Below, piece after piece: positions 25,831 to 34,443 of a DNA stretch of 64,000 nt. The notes below the pieces were generated by a model. The model saw nothing but the letters and a program-made list of their open reading frames with translations, made no database searches and had not been told where the DNA came from. The stretch's first letter is position 1; each line of letters opens with the position of its first letter. Source of the stretch: Janibacter sp. Soil728. Lineage in GTDB: Bacteria; Actinomycetota; Actinomycetes; Actinomycetales; Dermatophilaceae. The stretch covers positions 62,001-126,000 of the forward strand of contig NZ_LMRZ01000006.1 of the NCBI RefSeq assembly GCF_001428305.1, in the 5' to 3' direction. A program made the position numbers and the translations under genes.

Positions 25831-26846
25831 ACCGACGCACCCTCCTCACCGCGGCCCTCAGCTCCTCGGTCCTGGCACTCGCCGCCTGCGGTGGCGCCGA
25901 CGGTCCGACGACCGACCCGGATGCGCTCCAGATCTACTCCAGCCAGCACGACAGCCTCACCAAGGCGTGGGCCGAGGGCTTCACCAAGAAGACCGGGATC
26001 AAGACCCAGATCCGCCCCGGCAAGGACGCCTCGATGGGCCACCAGATCGTCCAGGAGGGCGAGAAGTCCCCGGCCGATGTCTTCCTCACGGAGAACAGCC
26101 CGGCGATGACCCTCGTCGAGGACAGCGGCCTGCTCGCACCGATCGACTCCACGACCCTCGCTCAGGTGCCCACGAACCGCCGCCCCTCCAGCGGTGACTG
26201 GACGAGCGTCGCGGCCCGATCCACCGTCCTCGTCTACAACCCGGACAAGGTCAGCGACAAGGACCTGCCCGCCTCGCTGATGGACCTGAGCAAGCCGGAG
26301 TACAAGGACCAGTGGGGTGCCGGTGCCACCGGCGCCGACTTCCAGGCCATCGTCGCCGGCATGCTGGCCGACCAGGGCGAGGCCAAGACGAAGAGCTGGC
26401 TCGAGGGCATGAAGACCAACGCCCGCATCTACGAGAACAACATCGCGACCATGAAGGCCGTCAACTCCGGCGAGGTCCCGATGGGCGTGATCTACCACTA
26501 CTACTGGTACCGCGACCAGGCCGAGACCAAGGAGGGCACGGCCAACACCAAGCTGCACTACTTCAAGCAGAAGGACCCCGGCGCCTTCGTCAGCCTCTCC
26601 GCCGCGGGTGTGCTCGCGTCCGCCAAGCACCCGGACGAGGCGCAGAAGTTCGTCGAGTACATTCTCTCTGACGAGGGGCAGAAGGTCCTCGAGACGAGTG
26701 GCTCCAAGGAGTACGCCGTGGCCAAGGGTGCGGCGTCCGACCCCGACCTCCCGACGCTCGAGTCCCTGCAGGCGCCCGCCGTCGACCCCTTCGCCCTCGA
26801 CTCAGAGAAGGTCACCCAGCTGATGACCGATGCCGGCCTCCTCTAG
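25827..26846 (+). CDS. Ferric iron ABC transporter, substrate-binding lipoprotein
   Basis: Extracytoplasmic iron-binding protein of the FbpA/FutA class, 339 residues. The lipobox is LALAAC, placing the lipidated Cys near residue 19. The mature protein has YSSQHDSLTKAWAEGFTKKTGI at the start and, near residue 220, a Tyr-rich segment (IYHYYWYRD) corresponding to the paired tyrosines that coordinate ferric ion in FbpA proteins. The ATG overlaps the stop of the adenylation-carrier fusion gene by 4 bases and its end overlaps the permease gene, so all are co-translated. It could bind free or chelated ferric iron, which is not resolved. Confidence 0.9.
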   Translation: MNRRTLLTAALSSSVLALAACGGADGPTTDPDALQIYSSQHDSLTKAWAEGFTKKTGIKTQIRPGKDASMGHQIVQEGEKSPADVFLTENSPAMTLVEDSGLLAPIDSTTLAQVPTNRRPSSGDWTSVAARSTVLVYNPDKVSDKDLPASLMDLSKPEYKDQWGAGATGADFQAIVAGMLADQGEAKTKSWLEGMKTNARIYENNIATMKAVNSGEVPMGVIYHYYWYRDQAETKEGTANTKLHYFKQKDPGAFVSLSAAGVLASAKHPDEAQKFVEYILSDEGQKVLETSGSKEYAVAKGAASDPDLPTLESLQAPAVDPFALDSEKVTQLMTDAGLL

Positions 26847-28359
26847 GCACCTCTTGATGGCCGCGGCGATCATCGTCGCGGCCATCACCGTGCTCCCGAT
26901 CGCGCTCGTCGCGGCGGACGGACTGGGGACGTCGCCGGGTGGGGCGCTGGACTACCTGCTGCGACCCCGGATCGGGGAGCTGCTGAGCAACACCCTCCTG
27001 CTCGTGGCCGTCACCGTCCCGGCGTGCATCGCCCTCGGGGTGGGCGTGGCCTGGCTCGTGGAGCGCACCGACCTCCCCTTCGCCGGGGTCTGGCGCGTCC
27101 TGCTCGGCGCACCGCTCGCCGTGCCCGCCTTCGTCGCCGCGTACGCGTGGGTGTCCGTGCGGCCGGGACTCGACGGGCTCGCCGGGGCGGCCCTCGTCAC
27201 CACCGCCGCCTACTTCCCCTTCGTCTACCTCCCGGTCGCCGCCATCCTGCGTGACCTCGACGCGGCGCCCGCCGAGGACGCCCGGGCACTCGGCCTGACC
27301 GCCTTCGCCGCCTGGCGACGCACCGTGCTGCCGCGGCTACGACCGGCGGTCAGCGGCGGCGCGCTCCTCGTCGCACTGCACCTCCTCGCGGAGTTCGGCG
27401 TGCTGGAGATGATGCGCTACCCGACCTTCACCACGGCGATCCTCGTCCAGTACCAGGTCAGCTTCAGCAGCAACCAGGGCAGCCTGCTCGCCGTCGTCCT
27501 GGTGCTGCTGTGCATCACCGTCCTGACGCTCGAGCACTTCCTGCGCGGGTCCGCGCGCACCTCCCGCGTCGGCCGCGGCGTGCACCGCGCCGCCGAGCCC
27601 GTGCCCCTCGGCCGTTGGGCACCCCTCGCGTGCGCGGCGCTGTCCGTCGTCGTGCTCGTCTCCCTCGTCGTGCCCGTCACCCTCGTCGGGCGGTGGCTCC
27701 TGGCTCACCTCGCCGACCCGACCCCCGACCCGGGGCTGCGCCCGTCACTGCTCCTGACCACCGGGAGCACCATCTCGCTCGCGCTGGCCGCCGCGGTCCT
27801 CACGACCGTCATGGCCCTCCCCGGCGCGTGGCTGCTCAGCCGACGACGCTCCGGCTGGACGCTCCTGCTCGAACGCGTCACCTACGTCGCCAGCTCCCTG
27901 CCGGGCGTCGTCATCGCGCTGGCCATGATCACGCTGACGGTCAGGTACCTGCCGTCCGTCTACCAGAGCCCCGCGCTGCTCGTCCTGGGCTACACGATCC
28001 TCTTCATCCCGCGGGCCATGGTCTCGCTGCGCTCCGGGCTGGCTGCCGCGCCACCTGAGCTGAGCGATGCCGCCCGTTCTCTGGGCAGCAGCCCGCTCAG
28101 CGCCTTCCGCCGGGTGGTGCTCCCCCTCATCCTCCCTTCGGTCCTCACCGGGGCCGCGCTCGTCGCCATCGCGGCAGCGACCGAGCTGACGGCCACCCTG
28201 CTGCTGTCACCGACCGGGACCTCCACGCTCGCGACCGCCTTCTGGGCGGCGAGCGACGAGTTCGACTACGCGGGGGCTGCTCCCTTCGCGGCGATGATGA
28301 TCTTGCTGTCAGCGCCCCTGACCGTCCTGATGCTGCGACAGAGTGGGATCGAAGAATGA
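26830..28359 (+). CDS. Ferric iron ABC transporter, double-length permease
   Basis: Integral membrane protein of 509 residues with about twelve helices and two binding-protein-dependent transport domains fused in tandem, as in FbpB/SfuB. Two EAA loops that contact the ATPase are visible: EDARALGLTAFAAWRRTVLPRLRP in the first half and LSDAARSLGSSPLSAFRRVVLPLILP in the second. The ATG at 26830 overlaps the binding-protein gene by 17 bases. A later ATG at 26857 is possible. The stop overlaps the ATPase gene start (ATGA). Confidence 0.9.
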   Translation: MPASSRHLLMAAAIIVAAITVLPIALVAADGLGTSPGGALDYLLRPRIGELLSNTLLLVAVTVPACIALGVGVAWLVERTDLPFAGVWRVLLGAPLAVPAFVAAYAWVSVRPGLDGLAGAALVTTAAYFPFVYLPVAAILRDLDAAPAEDARALGLTAFAAWRRTVLPRLRPAVSGGALLVALHLLAEFGVLEMMRYPTFTTAILVQYQVSFSSNQGSLLAVVLVLLCITVLTLEHFLRGSARTSRVGRGVHRAAEPVPLGRWAPLACAALSVVVLVSLVVPVTLVGRWLLAHLADPTPDPGLRPSLLLTTGSTISLALAAAVLTTVMALPGAWLLSRRRSGWTLLLERVTYVASSLPGVVIALAMITLTVRYLPSVYQSPALLVLGYTILFIPRAMVSLRSGLAAAPPELSDAARSLGSSPLSAFRRVVLPLILPSVLTGAALVAIAAATELTATLLLSPTGTSTLATAFWAASDEFDYAGAAPFAAMMILLSAPLTVLMLRQSGIEE

Positions 28360-29396
28360 GCACTGTTGACGTCCGAGGGATCACCGTCGGGTACGGCGGC
28401 GATCCGGTCCTGCGCGAGATCGACCTCGTCGTCCCGACCGGCACGACGACGGCCGTGCTCGGCGCCTCCGGGGGCGGCAAGACCACGCTGCTGCGGGTCA
28501 TCGCCGGCTTCCTGGCCCCCGACGCCGGCACGGTCCGTCTCGACGAGCGCATCGTGTGCAGCGACGGACGAGCCGTGCCGCCCGAGCGTCGCGGCATCGG
28601 CTACGTGCGTCAGGACGGCGGTCTCTTCCCCCACCTGGACGTCGGCGGGAACATCGCCTTCGGGCTGCCCCGCGCAGCCCGGCGTCGGCGCGACCGCGTC
28701 GCCGAGCTGCTCGAGCTCGTCGGCCTACCCGCGCAGACCGCGACCCGGCGACCGGCCCAGCTCTCCGGCGGTCAGCAGCAGCGTGTGGCCCTGGCGCGCG
28801 CGCTGGCCCTCTCCCCGGGCGTCGTGCTGCTCGACGAACCCTTCTCCTCGCTCGACACGGCCCTGCGAGCCAGCACCCGCGACGCCGTCGCAGCTGCCCT
28901 CGCCGAGACCGCGGCCACGACGATCCTCGTGACGCACGACCAGCAGGAGGCGCTGTCCTTCGCCGACCAGGTCGCGATCATGCGCGACGGCCGGTTCAGC
29001 CAGGTCGGCACCCCTCGCGAGATCTACGAGGCGCCCATCGACATGCGCGAAGCCTCCTTCCTCGGCGACGTCGTGCACCTCGCCGGCCACTGCACCGACG
29101 ACGGCATCGCCAGCCCGCTGGGCCTGGTCACGGCCCGCGGAGACTCGCCAGCGGCCGTCTCTGGTGACGTCGACGTCGTCGTCCGCCCGGAGGACCTGAC
29201 CCTGACCGACTCCCCCGGTTGTCCCCACGGCACGGTCCAGGACATCAGCTACCACGGCGCCCACGCGCTCGTCCGGGTCGCCCTGGACGACGGGACCACC
29301 GTCAGCGTGCGGGTCGTCGGCCGCTGGACTCCCGAGCCCGGCGAGCAGGTGCCCGTCAGCGTCATCGGCCCCGTCCTGGCCTACCCGCGCCCCTGA
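28356..29396 (+). CDS. Ferric iron ABC transporter, ATP-binding protein
   Basis: A 346-residue ATPase energising the permease. Walker A GASGGGKTT (~36-44), signature LSGGQQQRVALARAL, Walker B VVLLDEPFSSLD and switch THDQQEA are all intact. The C-terminal ~90 residues form a TOBE-like domain (VVRPEDLTLTDSPGC onward), as in FbpC. It ends the four-gene operon and is followed by an inverted repeat. Confidence 0.92.
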   Translation: MSTVDVRGITVGYGGDPVLREIDLVVPTGTTTAVLGASGGGKTTLLRVIAGFLAPDAGTVRLDERIVCSDGRAVPPERRGIGYVRQDGGLFPHLDVGGNIAFGLPRAARRRRDRVAELLELVGLPAQTATRRPAQLSGGQQQRVALARALALSPGVVLLDEPFSSLDTALRASTRDAVAAALAETAATTILVTHDQQEALSFADQVAIMRDGRFSQVGTPREIYEAPIDMREASFLGDVVHLAGHCTDDGIASPLGLVTARGDSPAAVSGDVDVVVRPEDLTLTDSPGCPHGTVQDISYHGAHALVRVALDDGTTVSVRVVGRWTPEPGEQVPVSVIGPVLAYPRP

Positions 29397-29421
29397 CGTC
29401 GCGGCTGAAGGGCGACCAGGA

Positions 29422-29503
29422 GCGGGCGAAGGGAGGGGTCGGCCCGACTCATGGCGAAGGCCGCCAGGCCTGAGCCTTGGGGCCACCCCTCCCCTTTGCC
29501 CGC
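29422..29503. terminator. Convergent terminator after the iron operon
   Basis: An imperfect inverted repeat, left arm 29422-29439 and right arm 29485-29503, between the rightward iron operon and the leftward VanW gene. The centre holds further GC-rich self-complementary sequence. Confidence 0.6.
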
Positions 29504-29531
29504 GAGCGTCGCGGACGCTCGAGAGCGGGGC

Positions 29532-31283
29532 TCACGGGTTGGTGCAGGTGACGCTGTCCTGGGGGATGTAGCGGGTGGTGAAGGTCGAGGACTTCACCGT
29601 CTTGCCATCCTTGATGAAGGTCCGGGTGATGTCGACGGAGAAGCCCGGGGCGGGTGACTGCGGGACGCAGCCCTTCTTGTCGTCGACGATCTTCTTGGGC
29701 GGGGTGATGTTCTTGCGGGCGCTCTTGCCGGCCTTGATCTCGTCGTAGGCCTTGCGACCGTGGAAGGACACCGTGACCTCGTTGCCGTTGACCTCCGCGG
29801 TGATGAGGATCCCGGCGCCGGTGTCGTTGGTGAAGCGGTTGTCGACATTGGGCCAGGAGATCGTCGCCTCGCGACCCTCCGGGTAGCGGGAGATGTAGAA
29901 CGAGTGCGGGTGGAACTCCTCGATCTTGGCGCCGGAGAAGAAGACCGCGTTGAAGAGCGTCGTCGACAGCTGCGAGATGCCGCCGCCGTAGTCATTGGCG
30001 AGTCGGCCACCCATGATGACGCCGGCCTTGCCGTAACCCGCGGCTGCGGTGCGTTGCCCCAGCTGTTGGTTGAGCGAGAAGGTCGCGCCCGGGGCGACGT
30101 AGGCGCCGTTGAGCCTGCGTGCAGCCAGACGGATGTTGTCGGCCCGCACGCCGGTGGTGCTCGGCAGGTAGGTCGTGAAGGTGGAGATCTGCTCCTTGGG
30201 CAGGGTCTTCTTCGCCTGCGCCGTCGTCAGCTGCGGCTGCGACTCCTTCGACGCGACGTCGAGGGTGCGCTGATCGCCCGACTTCTTCATGGCGGCGACG
30301 ACCTTGGCCCCGATGCCGTCCTCCGTGAGTGCCAGCCCCGTGCTCGACGGCGTGACCTCGAAGCCCGACCCGTGACGCACGACGGTCGCGTCCTTGGCCG
30401 ACCGGAACTTGCCGGAGGCCTTGCCCGCGTCGATCGCTGCCTGACCGACCTTCTTCTCGTCCACGGTGGCAGAGAGCTTGCCGTCCGTGTTGGTGATCGA
30501 GACGGCCGCGGCCAGCTGGTCGGCCGGCACGGAGAAGGAGATGTCCTTGGCCGCGCCCTCACCCGTGGGGTCGGTGGACGTGACGGTGACGGGTCCCGAG
30601 ACGAGGGGAGCGAGGTCGTCCTTGACGAAACGGTCGATCTCGGTCTGGCTGAGCTCGGGGGCCGGTGCGCTGGTCGGCGCGTCGAAGGATCGCTGCTGGG
30701 GCCAGTCCTGCGCGATCGAGTCGACGACGTGGGCACGATCGACGGTGAGCCCGGGCGCCGACGCCGTCTTCTTGATCGTCGCGCCCTCGAGTGTCACCTT
30801 GCCCTCGACCGGCTTCTTGTCCAGAGCCTTGGTCTTGGCGTCGACGGCCTTGGTGAGCGCGGCCTTGTCGACATCGACCTCGACCTCACGGTCGACGCCA
30901 CCGCGCACGTGGTTCCACAGGTCCGCCGGGTTGAGGCTGAAGCCGGTGAGACCCTCGACGGAGGCCGCGTAGTCGTAGGTCAGGCCCGAGTCCGCGGGGG
31001 CCAGCTCGACCTTCTTGCCGGCGACGGTCACGGCGACCTTGCGGGCCGCCTCGTCGGACAGACGACTCTCGAGGGTCTGGCTCGCCTCGTCGGGGGTCTG
31101 GCCACCGACGGCCACCCCACCGATGCGGGTCTCGGCCGGCACCCGGTCGGCGAAGTACAGCGCCGCGGCGACATACAGGCCCGCGAGGACCACCAGGACG
31201 AAGGCCACGGCCAAGAAGGTGCGACCTCCTCGCCGGCGGCCCACGACCTCCTCGCTGTCCGTCCAGCTCTCGTGCGTGCTCAT
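29532..31283 (-). CDS. VanW-family protein with repeated PG-binding-4 domains
   Basis: A 583-residue membrane-anchored protein: a cytoplasmic basic segment, one anchor (~24-46, FLAVAFVLVVLAGLYVAAALYF), two or three extracytoplasmic YoaR/PG_binding_4-like domains, and a C-terminal VanW domain (TTYLPSTTGVRADNIRLAARRLNGAYVAPG..., GGGISQLSTTLFNAVFFSG). VanW domains occur in some vancomycin-resistance clusters, but no vanHAX genes are here, so a general wall-assembly role is more likely. ATG at 31283 is preferred over a GTG at 31292 because GAGGTGA lies six bases before it. Last gene of the typA-lpqW-mshB series. Confidence 0.88.
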   Translation of the reverse strand: MSTHESWTDSEEVVGRRRGGRTFLAVAFVLVVLAGLYVAAALYFADRVPAETRIGGVAVGGQTPDEASQTLESRLSDEAARKVAVTVAGKKVELAPADSGLTYDYAASVEGLTGFSLNPADLWNHVRGGVDREVEVDVDKAALTKAVDAKTKALDKKPVEGKVTLEGATIKKTASAPGLTVDRAHVVDSIAQDWPQQRSFDAPTSAPAPELSQTEIDRFVKDDLAPLVSGPVTVTSTDPTGEGAAKDISFSVPADQLAAAVSITNTDGKLSATVDEKKVGQAAIDAGKASGKFRSAKDATVVRHGSGFEVTPSSTGLALTEDGIGAKVVAAMKKSGDQRTLDVASKESQPQLTTAQAKKTLPKEQISTFTTYLPSTTGVRADNIRLAARRLNGAYVAPGATFSLNQQLGQRTAAAGYGKAGVIMGGRLANDYGGGISQLSTTLFNAVFFSGAKIEEFHPHSFYISRYPEGREATISWPNVDNRFTNDTGAGILITAEVNGNEVTVSFHGRKAYDEIKAGKSARKNITPPKKIVDDKKGCVPQSPAPGFSVDITRTFIKDGKTVKSSTFTTRYIPQDSVTCTNP

Positions 31284-31288
31284 CCTGG

Positions 31289-31777
31289 TCACCTCGTGCT
31301 CGTGTAGCGGCTGCGGTAGTAGATCAGTGGATCATCCCGACGGGCATCCGCCAGGCTCGTGATGACCTCGCCGACGACGATCGTGTGGTCCCCGGCCTCG
31401 TGGAGGGCGGTGGTGCGGCACTCGAGCGTGGCCAGCGCGTCGTCGACGAGCGCCACCCCGAGCTCGCCGCGATGGTGCGGGATGCCGGACAGCTGCCCGT
31501 AGAGCGGCCGCCCGCCCGTGCTCAGCCAGGTCGCCGTCGGACGCGCCCCGACCGGCAGGATCGAGACACCCCACACCCCGGACGAGACCACGGCATCGTG
31601 CCAGCCGCTGTCCTGCTGGACGCAGACCAGGACGAGCGGTGGCTCGAGGGAGACGGAGGTGACCGAGTTGGCGGTCATCGCGTGGTCGTGGCCGTCCTCC
31701 AGGGTCGTCACGACGGTCACCCCGGTCGCGAAGTGCGCCATCGCGTGGCGCAGGCTCGTCGGCGTCGGACCGCTCAT
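31289..31777 (-). CDS. Flavin reductase-like FMN-binding protein
   Basis: A 162-residue flavin reductase domain protein. It opens with LRHAMAHFATGVTVVTT and continues MTANSVTSVSLEPPLVLVCVQQ, the flavin-binding strand pattern, and ends GDHTIVVGEVITSL...PLIYYRSRY. Such proteins reduce FMN or FAD for a partner monooxygenase or act as pyridoxamine-oxidase-fold enzymes. No partner monooxygenase is adjacent. The start overlaps the mshB stop (ATGA). Confidence 0.9.
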   Translation of the reverse strand: MSGPTPTSLRHAMAHFATGVTVVTTLEDGHDHAMTANSVTSVSLEPPLVLVCVQQDSGWHDAVVSSGVWGVSILPVGARPTATWLSTGGRPLYGQLSGIPHHRGELGVALVDDALATLECRTTALHEAGDHTIVVGEVITSLADARRDDPLIYYRSRYTSTR

Positions 31778-32685
31778 CGGCGGGCCACCAGCGGCGGCCG
31801 TTCGCCCGGGACCAGGGCCGGCAGCGGCTCGCCCGTGGCCACGTCGAGGCGGGCATAGCCCTCTCGCCCGGAGAGCCTGGCGACGATGTCGTTGGACAGC
31901 GCGTAGGTCCCCCGCGGCCCGAGGGTGACCTGGGTGCGGTGGTGGCGCAGCGCGGCGGTCTGCCGCTCCACCGCGGTCTCGTCGACGATGGCGTGGGTCA
32001 CCACGTCGTCCGCCACGACCGAAGGGGGGAAGTCCCCCGTCGGCAGCGCCCAGCCCAGGCCGCGCACCTCGTCGACCACGGCCAGGACCTCACGGTCCTC
32101 CCGGGCCCACGACCGCGGGGTGAGGACGGCGAAGAGGGCCGGGCGGCTCCCTTCGTCCATGCCGGCCAGCGCGCGACGGGTCACCTCGTGGGTGCGGACG
32201 TGGTCGGGGTGGTCGTAACCGCCCCGGGCGTCATAGGTGACGACGAGGTCGGGTGCGACGGACTCGATGCCCGCGGTGACGGCCGCGACCGCATGCACGT
32301 CGTCCGAGCGGACCCAGGCGCGCGGGTCGAGCGCACTCGGGGTTCCAGCCATGCCGGAGTCACGCCACCGGGAGAGCCTGCCCACCGCCGGGTCCTCACC
32401 GAGGACGGTGCTGTGGGCGCCGATCGTGGTCATGGCTCCGCGCAGCTCGTCGCGACGGAACTCACCGAGCGTGTCCTCGTGGTCGGCGTCGAGGTGGGCG
32501 AGCTCCTGCGGAATGACCTCGCCCTGCTCTCCGAGGGTGCACGTGAGCACGTGCACCTCGTCGCCGGCGGTGATGTGGTGGGCGATCGCGACCCCGGTCG
32601 CCAGCATCTCGTCGTCAGGATGGGCGTGCACGAAGAGCAGCCGCGCGGACCGCCCGGACACGAGGACCGGCGCTGCTGCGGTCAC
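31774..32685 (-). CDS. mshB: Mycothiol deacetylase
   Basis: N-acetyl-1-D-myo-inosityl-2-amino-2-deoxy-alpha-D-glucopyranoside deacetylase, the second step of mycothiol synthesis. The 303-residue product has the zinc motif AHPDDE (FVHAHPDDEMLATG) near residue 20 and the third ligand in YDARGGYDHPDHVRTHEVT. GTG start at 32685 overlaps the lpqW stop (GTGA). Mycothiol is restricted to actinobacteria, so this gene supports the taxonomic call. The related Mca amidase is longer in other segments, and the position after lpqW/typA matches mshB (Rv1170). Confidence 0.93.
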   Translation of the reverse strand: MTAAAPVLVSGRSARLLFVHAHPDDEMLATGVAIAHHITAGDEVHVLTCTLGEQGEVIPQELAHLDADHEDTLGEFRRDELRGAMTTIGAHSTVLGEDPAVGRLSRWRDSGMAGTPSALDPRAWVRSDDVHAVAAVTAGIESVAPDLVVTYDARGGYDHPDHVRTHEVTRRALAGMDEGSRPALFAVLTPRSWAREDREVLAVVDEVRGLGWALPTGDFPPSVVADDVVTHAIVDETAVERQTAALRHHRTQVTLGPRGTYALSNDIVARLSGREGYARLDVATGEPLPALVPGERPPLVARR

Positions 32686-34430
32686 TCGGACACCCCGATG
32701 ACGCCCATCTCCGGCGAACCGCCGTAGACGGGGTTGCCGATGAGCGAGGTGACCTCGGACCCGGCGACATACGACAACCGGCTCTGCCGAAGGGGGATGT
32801 AGGCGCCGTCCTCGAGCAGGCCGGTGTCGATCGCGCTCCACTGCGCGGCGCTGGACGTGCGGTCACGCGTGCCGACCGCCTTGTCCATGGCGGCAGTCAC
32901 CTTCTTGTCGGCAAACAGTCCGTAGTCGCGGCCCACCGAGGTCTTGCTCAGGTTGATCCGATCGTCGAAGAGAGGCGGCAGGACGGTGCTCGCCGAGGGG
33001 AAGTCCGGGCCCCAGTTGGCCCAGACGACGTCGTAGTCCTCCGCGACCTTGCGCTTGCCGATCTGGGTGAAGTAGTCCTCGCCCAGTGCCTTGAGGGTCA
33101 CGTCGAAGCCGGCCTTGTCCCACCCCCGCTCGAGCGCCTGCATGGCGTCGTCCATGGTGCCCCCACCCCGATAGGCGACGGTGATCCTGACGGGCGTCTT
33201 GACCTTGCCCTTGACCAGTTGCGCGCGCGCGTGCGTGGGGTCGCCGGACGGTCCGTGGTCGGCGACGTCCTCGTGGGCGGCTGGCAGCGCGGCCCCGAGC
33301 AGGGACCACGTCGGCGTCCCCGAGGCGGCGCCACGCGCCTGGTTGTAGGCCTCGCGGTCGGTGGCCTCGGCCAGCGCGCGGCGCACCCGAGGGGACTTCA
33401 TGGCCTTGCTGCGGGTGCTGACCGCCAGGTAGTCGACGAGCTGCCCGTCGACCTGGACGGTCTGGGCGCGCTCGCCCGCCTCGTCGATCGCCGGCCCGAG
33501 GACGGTGGGCACCGGGTCCAGGGCGAGCGTGCGCCCGCCGTCGTCGCCGTCGACGATGGTCTCGACGGCGTCCTTGGCCGCGACCCCCTCCTTGTGCAGG
33601 ATCGTGGTGGGCCCGGGGGTGCGAAGGGGGTCCGACGCGCGCTTCCACCTCGGGTTGCGCACCCAGGTGCCCCCGGTGCTGGGTGTCCAGCCGTCAGACA
33701 GCTGGTAGGGACCGGACGAGAAGGCCTCGTAGGTCGCGTCCTTGGCCTCGTGCGACGCCTTGTACGGCGCGAACTCCGGCAGCGAGACGACCTCGTCGAA
33801 GTACCCGACCGGCTCGTCGAGGTGGAAGACGACGGTCCGCTCGTCCCTGCACTCCACGGCCTCGTTGATGAGCTTGCGGGCGGCCTTGGAGGTCCCTCCC
33901 TTCGCCAAGGGGCCGGGATAGGTGGAGCTGCCGTCCTTCTTCTTGGGGATGTCGAGGAAGGTCAGGGCGTAGCCGCTGGAGGAGATGTCCGGGTCGAAGG
34001 AGCGCGCGACGCCGTAGCGCACGTCCTTGCAGGTGATCGGGGACCCGTCCTGCCAGGTGACGCCCTTGCGCAGGGTGAAGGTCCACGTCGACGCGTCCTT
34101 GCTGGCCTTGCCCGAGCTCGTCGCGAGGTCACCCGCAAGTTTGCGCTGACCCCCCAGGGCGGTCGCCGGGGTGTAGGCGGTGAGCGTGCGCATCCAGGTG
34201 CGCGAGGCGAACCCGGCGACCTGCCGCTGCGTGATCCGCTGCGGGTCCCATGCCTGTACCGGACCGGTCGAGAGCACCGTCAGCCGGTCCTTCGGACCGC
34301 TGACCTGCCCGGCGGAGGGGGTGGCTGCGGAGCCCGCGCCACCCCCTTCGTCAGTGGTGCACGCAGAGACACTCGCCACGAGGGCGAGTGCACCTGTTCC
34401 TGCGATGAGTCCTCGAGCGATGCGCCTCAT
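32682..34430 (-). CDS. lpqW: LpqW-like lipoprotein of the peptide-binding-protein family
   Basis: A 582-residue lipoprotein (lipobox VSAC near residue 23, followed by a Gly/Ser linker) with the SBP_bac_5 fold of oligopeptide-binding proteins: WTFTLRKGVTWQDGSPITCKDVRYGVARS, RRALAEATDREAYNQA and YDVVWANWGPDFPSAST. No permease or ATPase gene is attached. In mycobacteria and corynebacteria the same slot between typA and mshB is held by LpqW, a binding-protein-fold regulator of lipoarabinomannan/PIM synthesis. By position I assign it as LpqW-like. A solute-binding role with an unlinked transporter is the alternative. It starts 13 bases after typA. Confidence 0.78.
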   Translation of the reverse strand: MRRIARGLIAGTGALALVASVSACTTDEGGGAGSAATPSAGQVSGPKDRLTVLSTGPVQAWDPQRITQRQVAGFASRTWMRTLTAYTPATALGGQRKLAGDLATSSGKASKDASTWTFTLRKGVTWQDGSPITCKDVRYGVARSFDPDISSSGYALTFLDIPKKKDGSSTYPGPLAKGGTSKAARKLINEAVECRDERTVVFHLDEPVGYFDEVVSLPEFAPYKASHEAKDATYEAFSSGPYQLSDGWTPSTGGTWVRNPRWKRASDPLRTPGPTTILHKEGVAAKDAVETIVDGDDGGRTLALDPVPTVLGPAIDEAGERAQTVQVDGQLVDYLAVSTRSKAMKSPRVRRALAEATDREAYNQARGAASGTPTWSLLGAALPAAHEDVADHGPSGDPTHARAQLVKGKVKTPVRITVAYRGGGTMDDAMQALERGWDKAGFDVTLKALGEDYFTQIGKRKVAEDYDVVWANWGPDFPSASTVLPPLFDDRINLSKTSVGRDYGLFADKKVTAAMDKAVGTRDRTSSAAQWSAIDTGLLEDGAYIPLRQSRLSYVAGSEVTSLIGNPVYGGSPEMGVIGVSE

Positions 34431-34443
34431 GGGCGCTCCCTTC

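Noticed and set aside
29532-31283. Vancomycin-resistance gene cluster
   Set aside because: Only a VanW domain protein is present; there are no vanHAX or vanRS genes, and VanW proteins are common in wall biology.
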